Translations under genes and position numbers: made by a program
From: Bacteroidaceae bacterium
GTDB lineage: Bacteria > Bacteroidota > Bacteroidia > Bacteroidales > Bacteroidaceae
Assembly: GCA_017465905.1 (NCBI GenBank)
Contig: JAFTVE010000047.1
Span: forward strand, 97,690-161,689
DNA: 64,000 nt
Direction of reading: 5' to 3'
Notes under the pieces: generated by a model
The model's database searches: none
What the model saw: only the letters and a program-made list of their open reading frames with translations
Told to the model about the DNA's origin: nothing
Shown: positions 18,053 to 25,236 of the stretch, piece after piece
Layout: the number at the start of each line of letters is the position of its first letter
Position numbering within the stretch: the first letter of the stretch is position 1

Positions 18053-19342
18053 GTGCAAGTATACAATAAAAACATCGGATATACGCTTCTGCGCAGCCTT
18101 TGGGTAAACCCCATCATCAGCCTGTCGCTGCGTCGCCTTGTCGTGCGAGGCAAGGAAAACCTGCCCAAGGACGGGGCCGTCATCATCGGTAGCAACCACA
18201 CCAATGCGTTGCTCGACCCCTTGGTGATACTCCGCTCGATGAACCGCGCCACCGTCTTTATGACACGTGCCGACATCTTCCGCCGTCCCCTCCTGCAGAA
18301 GGTATTCACCTTCCTCAAGATGCTGCCCATCTACCGCATCCGCGATGGCTATGCCGCCGTGAAGCAAAACGAGGAGATCATACGCAAGTGCGTCGATGTG
18401 CTCCGCCACCGCTACCCGCTGGCCCTCTTCCCCGAGGCCACACACCGCCCCAAGCACTCGCTCATGGGCCTGAGCAAAGGCATCTTCCACATCGCCCTCG
18501 AGGCCAACAAGCAGTTTGGCCATGAGAAGCCCGTCTACATCGTGCCCACCGGCATAGAGTATGGCCGCTACTTCCGCTACCGCTCCAACGCGGTGGTTAC
18601 CTATGGCGAGCCCATCAACGTCACCGAGTTTGTGCGCCAGCACGAGGGTGAGGTCACCCCAGCCCGTCTGCTGGCCATGCTGCGCGAGGAGCTGGCCCGT
18701 CGCATGAGCGAGCTCATTGCCTTCGTGCCCGACACCGAGGACTACGATGCCCGCTGGGAGCTCACCAAGCTATGTACCGCCCAGTCGGCCCCCCTGTCGC
18801 CTGCCGAGCGCCTCACTCTCAACCGTACTGCCATCGCCCACATCGTGGAGAAGACCGACAGCGACCCCGAGGCCGCCCAAGCCCTCTACGCCGATGCCTT
18901 GGCATTCAAGAAGGAGCGTCGCCTGCGCCGCATACACCCCTCGTCCACCGGGCATAAGCACCCCCTCATCGCCTCCATCGGCAACACCGTGGCCCTGCTC
19001 TGCGCCCTGCCCTACTATCTCTTCTGTGCACTGGTGACCCTCCCCTCATGGGTGACCTCCCACTGCATCGTGAGCAAGCTCAAGGACAAGGCCTTCAGCA
19101 ACACCGCCCGCTTGGGTGTGAACCTCGCCCTGTGGCCCCTGCTCATCATCATCTGGAGCATCGTGGCCCTGTGCACCCTGCCTCTGGTGCCCGCCCTGCT
19201 GGCCATCCTCCTGCTGTTGCCTGCCGTAGCCTTCTTCTACGACTACAACGCCTTCGCCCTCCACACCTGGAGCGACTGGCAATGGACACGGGCCAAGCAC
19301 CTGCACGCCCGCCTCAAGGAGCTGCTCCGTAGGTGCAAGTGA
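18053..19342 (+). CDS. Phospholipid/glycerol acyltransferase, PlsC-like (LPLAT superfamily)
   Basis: The 429-residue protein uses a GTG start at 18053; the N-terminus MQVYNKNIGYTLLRSLWV fits the family. The acyltransferase motifs are NHTNALLDPL (motif I, near residue 47), FPEATHRPK (motif III region) and IVPTGIEYG (motif IV). The C-terminal 100 residues contain two or three membrane segments. Proteins of this type acylate lysophosphatidic acid or glycerol phosphate at the inner membrane during phospholipid synthesis. GC is high, as in pta and ackA. It is followed by a bidirectional terminator. Confidence 0.88.
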   Translation: MQVYNKNIGYTLLRSLWVNPIISLSLRRLVVRGKENLPKDGAVIIGSNHTNALLDPLVILRSMNRATVFMTRADIFRRPLLQKVFTFLKMLPIYRIRDGYAAVKQNEEIIRKCVDVLRHRYPLALFPEATHRPKHSLMGLSKGIFHIALEANKQFGHEKPVYIVPTGIEYGRYFRYRSNAVVTYGEPINVTEFVRQHEGEVTPARLLAMLREELARRMSELIAFVPDTEDYDARWELTKLCTAQSAPLSPAERLTLNRTAIAHIVEKTDSDPEAAQALYADALAFKKERRLRRIHPSSTGHKHPLIASIGNTVALLCALPYYLFCALVTLPSWVTSHCIVSKLKDKAFSNTARLGVNLALWPLLIIIWSIVALCTLPLVPALLAILLLLPAVAFFYDYNAFALHTWSDWQWTRAKHLHARLKELLRRCK

Positions 19343-19360
19343 TGCCTTTCGGATACAAAC

Positions 19361-19403
19361 AATAAACTCCCGACTCTCATTCCTGTAAGGTCGGGAGCTT
19401 ATT
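19361..19403. terminator. Bidirectional terminator between convergent genes
   Basis: AATAAACTCCCGAC (19361-19374) pairs with GTCGGGAGCTTATT (19390-19403) with one mismatch around a 15-base loop. Each strand has a short A/T-rich tail. It separates the acyltransferase gene from the DUF262-HNH gene, whose stop codon (19399-19401) lies in the right arm. Confidence 0.75.
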
Positions 19404-20523
19404 TTGCTCCCTTGCGTCGGTTACAATCGCGACATAGCATTTGGCAATTTTCGATGACAGTACGGCCTCCTTCACGCCATGGGGTGATGTGGTCGCCTTC
19501 CATAAACTCGAGGTCGAACTCTTTGCCGCATATCGTGCAGCGATGGGCTTGCTGCTCCCATACGGCCAGTTTGATGTCGTCGGGGAAGGCACGCAAATCA
19601 AGATAGTGCTCATCGCCAGTCAGCACGTAGGGGATAATGCCCTGCTTGCGCTCCACCTCACTATCGCGTATCAACTCTGATATGCGCTTGCCAAGTGCAG
19701 CGGTGTCGAGTGCTTCGCTTCCAAACTTATCATATAGCTCTGCCCAGTCGAGTCCCTTCATTATCTTCTTGAACTTCCTCATATCGAAGTTGGTGATGGC
19801 CCAGTTGAGCACGGTTTGGAAATATGTCCATAGGTTATTGGCATTGGGGTCGTGCTGATGCTGTGCCATATAGCCGAGCAGTGTCTGTCGCTTGCCTTGA
19901 CGTGTCTCGTGGTCGGCCATCCATTGAAGGGCTGTCTTTAGATAGTCCTGACGTATGGGTGTGCCGTTCACCAAATCTTTGCCGAGGCGATAGGCTCCGC
20001 AGTTCGATTTGGAGAAATGGCGCTTGGCATCGCTCACGAAGGGACCCGCATAGATAGCATTGTTTATCTCCTGCTCGTTGAGCGGCTTGCCGGCTATATT
20101 GATGGTCTTGAACCATTCGAGCTTCTCCGATGCATCGCCCTCGCATACATATACGGTGAGTCGATAGTCGAGGATACGGCGTTGCACATCTTCGGGTTGG
20201 TTGAAGAAGTTCTTGAAGTCATACGAATACTTGCCTGCCACGTATTCACATAGTGAAAGCGTACGTTGCTGCCCATCCATTACTTCGTAGGGGCATTCGG
20301 CATCATCGCTTCGGCGTACCCAATACATCACGTTCAAGGGGTATCCACGCAGTACGGTGGTGATAACGGCTTGCTGCTCCTTCTCGCTATAGATAAACTC
20401 GCGTTGATAAGGCGGACGAATGTCGAGCAATCCATCATAGCCTCTTACGCCCTGTTCGTCGTTGTTCATATAGCCACGGGTAATCTCGCCCACGGTCACT
20501 TCTATTTGCTTAATCGTCATCAT
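19399..20523 (-). CDS. DUF262 (GmrS/ParB-like) domain protein fused to an HNH nuclease
   Basis: The start chosen is the ATG at 20521-20523, giving 374 residues (MMTIKQIEV), because it overlaps the TGA of the upstream methyltransferase as ATGA. An earlier in-frame start at 20592 would add an unlikely extension. The DUF262 part shows RPPYQREFIYSEKEQQ, DGQQR (residues 83-87) and FKTINIAGKPLNEQEI. The last 45 residues form an HNH domain with Cys-x2-Cys, GDHITPWREGG, and Cys-x2-CysN plus KG. DUF262-HNH proteins are known from GmrSD, SspE/BrxU-type and other phage-restriction systems that cut DNA. Next to a methyltransferase it probably is the nuclease of a two-gene defence system. Confidence 0.88.
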   Translation of the reverse strand: MMTIKQIEVTVGEITRGYMNNDEQGVRGYDGLLDIRPPYQREFIYSEKEQQAVITTVLRGYPLNVMYWVRRSDDAECPYEVMDGQQRTLSLCEYVAGKYSYDFKNFFNQPEDVQRRILDYRLTVYVCEGDASEKLEWFKTINIAGKPLNEQEINNAIYAGPFVSDAKRHFSKSNCGAYRLGKDLVNGTPIRQDYLKTALQWMADHETRQGKRQTLLGYMAQHQHDPNANNLWTYFQTVLNWAITNFDMRKFKKIMKGLDWAELYDKFGSEALDTAALGKRISELIRDSEVERKQGIIPYVLTGDEHYLDLRAFPDDIKLAVWEQQAHRCTICGKEFDLEFMEGDHITPWREGGRTVIENCQMLCRDCNRRKGAK

Positions 20524-21611
20524 AGCTTTCTTGGATGTTTGTTGCGGATTAAAATTCGTGCATATTGACGTTCTCCTTTGACTACTCCACAACCGCCTCT
20601 ATCTTGCGGGTGTGGAACATAATTTAGACTCTCCAATATTTCTTTCGGTGCAGATGCTCTTGTATTACCACAGGCTTGCCATATTATTTCAAACTGCTCC
20701 GGGTTATATTTATCTAAGAATGTAATAGGAACTCCCATTAGTTCAGTGTAGTTGAAAGGAATATCAGCTGTTTTTCCTACATTAATAGCATTATAATTAT
20801 CATAGCTTGGATATTCTTCAGGTGAATAATGACAAACTAAATCAAGTTCCTCGTGCCGTTTATAATGATCAAGGTTGGTGAACCATCTAATTCCCTTTAC
20901 ACGTATATATCGCTTCCCATCGTCATCTAGCCCACATCCTGCGGCATTCATCGGATAATCATCTGGAACATTAAATTTGCGGTCGCCGCTTGTAATGCTC
21001 GGTCCTAACCATACTTTATTATCTTTAATCAGTGGAAACACCTCTTTGTATGTAATAGCATTGACATTACCGATAATCAAAAATTTCTTCTCGTAGTCCA
21101 TCAACTGCGCAACATACTCCCTAAATAAAGAGAATGGAGGATTGGTGACCACAATGTCTGCTTGCTTCAACAATTCTATGCACTCAGGGTCACGGAAGTC
21201 ACCCGTCTTTAAGGTAGTGATTACGTTCTTCTCATTCTGCAATAGGTAGCGCACATCCGATAGGTCTACTGCGCCATCGCCATTCATATCGCGCACCTCA
21301 GTAATCTCTACCTTATAGGCAATCTTCTTGGGTTCGTCGGTAAAGTCGCCAAAGTCTATCATCAGTTCGTTTCCCTGCACGGGCGAACCATTATAGCAAG
21401 TGCAGATGAGCTTTTTCAACCCCAGCTGATTGAAGCGAAGCGCAAAGTATTTGAAGAAATTGCTTTCGTAGGGGTCGTCACAATTGCAGAGCACCACCTT
21501 GTCGCGGAAGTGTGGCCAGTAGTGTTGTAGTTCACGCTCAATGTCGGTTAACTGCGTATAGAATTCATCTTTACGCGCCAGTCGTGCAGCTGTTAGGTTT
21601 TCATTTGGCAT
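20520..21611 (-). CDS. EcoRI-family adenine-specific DNA methyltransferase
   Basis: The 363-residue protein belongs to the EcoRI methylase family. It has ARKDEFYTQLTDIERELQHY near the N-terminus, DIVVTNPPFSLFREY (the NPPF catalytic motif, N6-adenine type) and DKVVLCNCDDPYESNFFKYF. Between them lies VRDMNGDGAVDLSDVRYLL, a calcium-loop/dockerin-like stretch. Such enzymes methylate adenine in a DNA recognition site. It is translationally coupled to the DUF262-HNH gene. The middle of the gene (about 20600-21150) looks more AT-rich than its ends and the neighbours, which hints at transfer or mosaic origin. No EcoRI-type endonuclease gene is present. Confidence 0.9.
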   Translation of the reverse strand: MPNENLTAARLARKDEFYTQLTDIERELQHYWPHFRDKVVLCNCDDPYESNFFKYFALRFNQLGLKKLICTCYNGSPVQGNELMIDFGDFTDEPKKIAYKVEITEVRDMNGDGAVDLSDVRYLLQNEKNVITTLKTGDFRDPECIELLKQADIVVTNPPFSLFREYVAQLMDYEKKFLIIGNVNAITYKEVFPLIKDNKVWLGPSITSGDRKFNVPDDYPMNAAGCGLDDDGKRYIRVKGIRWFTNLDHYKRHEELDLVCHYSPEEYPSYDNYNAINVGKTADIPFNYTELMGVPITFLDKYNPEQFEIIWQACGNTRASAPKEILESLNYVPHPQDRGGCGVVKGERQYARILIRNKHPRKL

Positions 21612-21658
21612 AATGATCGATAGTCGTTATCGCACCCAACTATCAATCACGCCATGAC

Positions 21659-21883
21659 GCAATAGGGGCATAAAGAGAGCGTGATGCTCCTTATTGCGTA
21701 TAGCAAGAGGCGGCGTCGGATGGAGCCTCTGTCAATCATAAGAATGCATCACGCTGAACGTGATTGCATTGCTAAAATTGATTGAACAGAAGCAAACCCA
21801 TACGGTTCGCCTGTCACATATTATTTCGTGCTTGTTATACCTTTTTAGAGTTTCCGACGCTCTTGGCTATACGCGAAATAATA
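21659..21883 (-). ncRNA. Stem-rich structured RNA or long leader upstream of the methyltransferase
   Basis: Within 225 bases at least six helices can be drawn: 21659-21671 with 21684-21697; 21706-21711 with 21725-21730; 21744-21753 with 21759-21769 (5-base loop); 21792-21798 with 21804-21810; 21847-21850 with 21860-21863; and a closing helix 21819-21828 with 21874-21883 (10 perfect pairs). No gene fits this stretch. A minus-7-like box lies just upstream at 21960-21967 on the minus strand. The transcript would run into the methyltransferase gene, as there is no T-tract after the last hairpin. I do not recognise it as a named RNA family. Confidence 0.5.
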
Positions 21884-21959
21884 GCGAATGCTTAAATTTT
21901 CCAATATGTCTTGTAGTCCACTTCGCCAACCTTTGGGAAGGGTGAAGGGGACAACGATG

Positions 21960-21967
21960 CGAAGGTA
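21960..21967 (-). promoter_or_regulatory. Minus-7-like box for the methyltransferase/leader transcript
   Basis: The minus strand reads TACCTTCG, a common variant of TAnnTTTG in Bacteroidetes. The start codon of the methyltransferase is about 350 bases away, which implies a long structured leader. No clear minus-33 element was found. Confidence 0.4.
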
Positions 21968-22041
21968 CTACATTTTTCTGAGATTTGAGGTATGGATACC
22001 GCTTTTTCTCTCGGCAAGTCTTGTGGTTATAAAATATTACC

Positions 22042-22153
22042 TATGTTTGCATAAATAACCTACTATCATGGAAAAGTACAAGTGCAGCAAGCGCGATATG
22101 AGGAGACATTGCAAACCATCCGCGCCATCGGTCAGGAGCTGATGGCTGTATGA
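22042..22153 (+). pseudogene. Short frameshifted gene remnant with its own promoter-like box
   Basis: TATGTTTG (22042-22049) fits a minus-7 box. An ATG at 22068 opens a 24-codon frame (MEKYKCSKRDMRR...). A second frame from 22082, ending at the TGA on 22151-22153, encodes QQARYEETLQTIRAIGQELM, which looks like genuine helical protein, so a frameshift near 22080 is likely. A terminator follows at 22191. It could alternatively be a small RNA gene. The parent protein is not recognised. Confidence 0.35.
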
Positions 22154-22190
22154 CGGAAGAGCGATTACTGGTTTAGCACATTCAGGCTTA

Positions 22191-22221
22191 AATCCCTACC
22201 CTCAATGCGAGAGTAGGGATT
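22191..22221 (+). terminator. Hairpin terminator after the short remnant
   Basis: AATCCCTAC (22191-22199) pairs with GTAGGGATT (22213-22221), extended by CTC/GAG across a small bulge. A moderately T-rich tail (GTTATTTAT) follows on the plus strand. Confidence 0.65.
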
Positions 22222-22241
22222 GTTATTTATGAAATGCGCAA

Positions 22242-22323
22242 CATTTACGCAAAAGTTTACGCAAAAGTTGCACTTGTAACTATTATGTAAATCAGTGCGT
22301 AATGCACCAACTTGCGCAAATCT
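22242..22323 (+). repeat. Left copy of an 82-bp inverted unit
   Basis: Its outer 39 bases (from 22243) match the reverse complement of 22821-22859 with one difference. They contain two direct TTTACGCAAAAG iterons followed by GTTGCACTTG. The remaining part of the unit matches the other copy at roughly 60-80 per cent with no length change, ending in CTTGCGCAAATCT. Confidence 0.85.
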
Positions 22324-22495
22324 TTGTTTGGCTACTGTTTTTTGTTTATGGTTATGATGGATGAAACTCACAACTCATAACTCCTCTCTCCCGAAGTTTC
22401 CCCTCGTGGGACGGTAGTAGCCCCTGTCATGATGCACATGCTTCGATTTCTTGATTTTCATAGGCGATAGGGATTTTTCTAAGGTTTCAATTAAT

Positions 22496-22583
22496 TTTCT
22501 ATCTGCAGGCAGAATACTTTCTACTTGCAGATAGAATAGTTTCTATTTGCAATTAGAAACATTTCTATTCGCGAATAGAAACA
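22496..22583. repeat. Tandem array 2: four 22-bp palindromic copies
   Basis: Copies start at 22496, 22518, 22540 and 22562. The fourth contains the perfect palindrome TTTCTATTCGCGAATAGAAA. The third reads TTTCTATTTGCAATTAGAAA and the other two are looser. All keep TTTCTA at the left, a GC-containing centre and AGAA at the right. The array lies at the centre of the 82-bp inverted pair 22242-22323/22779-22860. Confidence 0.88.
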
Positions 22584-22639
22584 TTTTTCTCTTTGCCCAA
22601 CAAAGATGATCTTTTGTTCCATTTTTTTTTGCAAGCTAA

Positions 22640-22780
22640 TCTTGTTTAATAATCTGCAAGCGTACGGTCTGTTATCACCTGCGCACGCTCTGCGGCAAAG
22701 GCTACATCGAGCGCATCCGTCAAGGTGTATATCGCAAGGTGGTGAAGCGTGTGAACAGAAAAAACAGACCTGCAGCATAG
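22640..22780 (+). pseudogene. C-terminal fragment of a winged-helix type protein
   Basis: After an in-frame TAA at 22637-22639, a frame of 46 codons ending at the TAG on 22778-22780 encodes KRTVCYHLRTLCGKGYIER followed by IRQGVYRKVVKRVNRKNRP. This resembles the recognition helix and wing of a winged-helix DNA-binding domain with a basic tail. There is no N-terminal part and no start codon. It lies inside the inverted-repeat frame, its stop overlapping the right unit. The family is not recognised. Confidence 0.45.
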
Positions 22781-22860
22781 ATTTGCGCAAATTGTTGCGT
22801 TATACGCTGAAAATCATCGGAGTTGCAAGTGCAACTTTTGCGTAAACTTTTGCGTAAATA
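22779..22860 (-). repeat. Right copy of the 82-bp inverted unit
   Basis: Reads AGATTTGCGCAAATTGTTGC at its inner end and GTGCAACTTTTGCGTAAAC at its outer end, the inverse of 22242-22323. A third TTGCGTAAA iteron follows just outside at 22862-22870. Confidence 0.85.
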
Positions 22861-22909
22861 CTTGCGTAAATGATGCGAGTACAATAGGGTATAGGCGATA
22901 GTAAACAGA

Positions 22910-22942
22910 GAACTCCCTCTCGGATGGCCTGAGAAGGAGTTC
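22910..22942 (+). terminator. Hairpin terminator closing the accessory spacer
   Basis: GAACTCCCTCTC (22910-22921) pairs with GAGAAGGAGTTC (22931-22942) with one mismatch, followed by TTTTCTTT on the plus strand. It would stop rightward transcripts before the convergent Omp85-like gene. Confidence 0.65.
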
Positions 22943-22971
22943 TTTTCTTTATGATTTGTATCTCTCCGAGT

Positions 22972-24285
22972 TTAGAAGAGGTAGTTGAAGCCGATGTTGT
23001 TCCATAGCTTCTGGCCATCGCGACCATCGAGGGCGCGGGCCATCTCGAAGGAGATGACGAAGTTGCGGTTCATCACTATCTTCACACCGCATCCTGCGGT
23101 GGCGTGGAGCTTCTCTTCGTTGCCCGAGTAGAAGGGGTTGAGTGGGTTGAGCTCACCGCCTGCAGCCTTGTACGCTGCCTTCTGCTCTTCGAGGCGGTAG
23201 GGCTGGATGACCTGACCCATGTCGAAGAAGGGGTTGAGGGCGATGTGCCAGTTCTGGTTGATGAAGCGGAAGTTGACGATGCGCCAGCGGAACTCGGTGT
23301 TGAGCCATGCTATGCCGTTGCCCACTACGCCGTTGCGGTTGATGCCGCGCACGGAGGCGTTGCCGCCCAAGCCCTCGGTGTAGACCTTGCGGAAGAAGAG
23401 GGTGTTGAGGTTGTTGATGAAGTAGTAGGGTATCTCGCCGGCGAGCTTGGTCTGTATGCCCAGGCGGTAGGCGAAGGTGAGGCGGTCTTTCCATACGGGT
23501 ACGTAGTGGCTGCCCACGAAGGTGAAGCCGAGGTTGCTGTAGCCTGCGCGGTCGATGATGTCGGGGGCGCCCACGAGGGTGGCTTCGATGTTGACACCGC
23601 GGGTGGGGTCGCTATCGTGGTCGCGGGTGTCGTAGACGAGGCCTGCCTTGAGTTGGAGCACGTTGCCGCCGTGGGCTTCGTTGTCGCGGATGAGGCCTGC
23701 GGTGCGGTAGAGGTCGTAGAGCGATACTTGGTCCTTGTACTTGTCCATGGTGACATCGCTCGTCACTATATTATAGTATCCTATACCGGCAGCCCAGTGG
23801 AGGTTGCCCGTGATGCGGCGTTGCAGGCTGGTGACAAAGCGGAACTGATTGCGGCGCATCCAGTAGAATGCCGACTTCTCTCCATCGGCCACGCCAAAGT
23901 CCGTACCGAAGTAGGGCGATGCGTAGCCGTTGAAGCCGTAGAAGTCGAACTTCTTGGCGTTGAAGTAGGTGCAGTCGAAGAAGAGCTTGCCGTCGGGGAT
24001 GAGGGTCTTGAAATCGCCGTAGCAGCGGAGGAGAGATGAGCCGCCCGTGTAGGTGGAGGCCTCGAGGTTCACCTTGTAGTTGTAGGAGGGGTAGTTGGTG
24101 CCGTCGCCGTAGTTGAAGATGTCGACACAGGCGCCGTACTGGAAGCCGAGGTCGCTGTCCCAGCCCACTACGGGCAGGGGACCGAAGTTCCAACCCTTCT
24201 TGATAATCTCTTTACTGTCGTTCTCTTGTGCTGTGAGGCCGAGTGTGGCGGCGCCAATCAGCAGGATGGATAAGATGCGTTTCAT
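22972..24285 (-). CDS. Omp85/BamA-TamA-like outer-membrane beta-barrel protein without POTRA domains
   Basis: The 437-residue product has a signal peptide (about 1-19, ends LTAQ) and then only a surface-antigen (D15) barrel. Features include alternating aromatic strands, GNASVRGINRNG (the VRGF/Y-like lid-lock motif near residue 310) and a C-terminal strand ending NYLF. BamA-type barrels insert proteins into the outer membrane using POTRA domains, which are lacking here. This fits the short patatin-associated or single-barrel branch whose role is not settled. It follows lpxH on the same strand, 72 bases downstream, so cotranscription is possible. Confidence 0.85.
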   Translation of the reverse strand: MKRILSILLIGAATLGLTAQENDSKEIIKKGWNFGPLPVVGWDSDLGFQYGACVDIFNYGDGTNYPSYNYKVNLEASTYTGGSSLLRCYGDFKTLIPDGKLFFDCTYFNAKKFDFYGFNGYASPYFGTDFGVADGEKSAFYWMRRNQFRFVTSLQRRITGNLHWAAGIGYYNIVTSDVTMDKYKDQVSLYDLYRTAGLIRDNEAHGGNVLQLKAGLVYDTRDHDSDPTRGVNIEATLVGAPDIIDRAGYSNLGFTFVGSHYVPVWKDRLTFAYRLGIQTKLAGEIPYYFINNLNTLFFRKVYTEGLGGNASVRGINRNGVVGNGIAWLNTEFRWRIVNFRFINQNWHIALNPFFDMGQVIQPYRLEEQKAAYKAAGGELNPLNPFYSGNEEKLHATAGCGVKIVMNRNFVISFEMARALDGRDGQKLWNNIGFNYLF

Positions 24286-24357
24286 AGGTTATGCGTTTTT
24301 TAGTTATGAGTCGTGAGTTGTGAGTCGTGAGTCAACTCTTCCCTCTTTTCTCTTCTC

Positions 24358-25116
24358 TTAAAAAGTTGTCTCTCCTTCGATGAAGTTCTCCATCCGCAGT
24401 TGCTCGCCGTCGAACACGGCATAGGTGCAGAGGTCGGTCCACTCGCCGAGGATGAGCAGGCGTGTGTCGCGCGAGAGCATCAGGTCGAGCTCTATGTGGC
24501 GGTGGCCGTAGATGAAGAAGTTGATGTCGGGGTGCTGCTTCAGGTATTCCTTGGAGTAGAGGATGAGGGGTTCGTTTTGCTCGCCCATGTAGCGGGGCGC
24601 TCCCTCGCGCTCGTGCTTGAGGCGGCTGTGCTTGGCCCATTCAAGGCCGAAGTGTACGCTCCAGCGGGGATGTATGCCGGCAAAGAGCCATTGCAGTATG
24701 GGGTTGTGAAACATGCCGCGCAGGAAACGGAACTTACGGTCGGGATCTCCCAGCCCGTCGCCGTGGGCGAGATAGAAGAGCTTGCCGCCAATATCCACCG
24801 TCATGGGCTCGTAGTGCATGATTGCACCGCACTCTTCGGTGAGGTAATTCTTGCACCAGATGTCGTGGTTGCCGATGAAGAAGTGTACCTCTACGCCACG
24901 GTCGGTGAGCTCGCTCACCTTGCCGAGGAAGCGCGTGTAGCCCTTGGGCACCACGTTGCGGTATTCAAACCAGAAGTCAAACATGTCGCCCAGCATATAC
25001 ACTGCTGTGGCTTTCTCCTTTATCTTGTCGAGAAAGTTTACCAGCCGCCTCTCGCGGGTACGCATCGAGGTGAGTGCGCGGCTGCCCAGATGTGCGTCGG
25101 AGATGAAGTAAACCAT
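24358..25116 (-). CDS. lpxH: UDP-2,3-diacylglucosamine diphosphatase, calcineurin-like (LpxH-type)
   Basis: The start at 25114-25116 gives 252 residues (MVYFISDAHLGSRAL). Metallophosphatase motifs are in order: DAHLG, GDMFDFWFEY, GNHDIW, HGDGLG and GHRHIE. LpxH cleaves UDP-2,3-diacylglucosamine to lipid X and UMP in lipid A synthesis at the inner membrane. A longer frame start ten codons upstream lies inside the repeat element and is unlikely. An LpxG-type or other calcineurin-like hydrolase remains possible but the DFWFEY motif favours LpxH. Confidence 0.9.
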   Translation of the reverse strand: MVYFISDAHLGSRALTSMRTRERRLVNFLDKIKEKATAVYMLGDMFDFWFEYRNVVPKGYTRFLGKVSELTDRGVEVHFFIGNHDIWCKNYLTEECGAIMHYEPMTVDIGGKLFYLAHGDGLGDPDRKFRFLRGMFHNPILQWLFAGIHPRWSVHFGLEWAKHSRLKHEREGAPRYMGEQNEPLILYSKEYLKQHPDINFFIYGHRHIELDLMLSRDTRLLILGEWTDLCTYAVFDGEQLRMENFIEGETTF

Positions 25117-25121
25117 GATTG

Positions 25122-25230
25122 TTAATTCTGAATGCTGAATTCTCAATTATGAATTGCGTAGCCTATAGCGAGGGCTTATAGCGGCCTGGGCGCTTTGTTT
25201 TTTAGAATTCATAATTCAAAATTCAGAATT
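25122..25230. repeat. GAATTC-type intercistronic inverted repeat, copy 3
   Basis: Left arm TAATTCTGAATGCTGAATTC from 25123, right arm AGAATTCATAATTCAAAATT from 25204, with about 60 bases between. It separates the MIP18-like gene from the lpxH gene. Same architecture as the copies at 16848, 17919, 54920 and 56050. Confidence 0.7.
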
Positions 25231-25236
25231 GTGCTT

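Noticed and set aside
20524-20592. 23-codon N-terminal extension of the DUF262-HNH protein
   Set aside because: It lies inside the methyltransferase gene. The ATGA overlap start fits better and homologues usually begin near there.
21659-21883. Structured RNA as a retron, tmRNA, RNase P or SRP RNA
   Set aside because: No reverse transcriptase is nearby and the conserved cores of these RNAs are not seen.
22496-22583. Could the 22-bp arrays be CRISPR?
   Set aside because: There are no spacers between the repeats, the copies abut, repeats are too short and imperfect, and no cas genes occur in the window.
23104-24039. 311-codon open frame opposite the Omp85-like gene
   Set aside because: A shadow of the high-GC gene on the other strand. 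The minus-strand protein has a signal peptide and barrel motifs.
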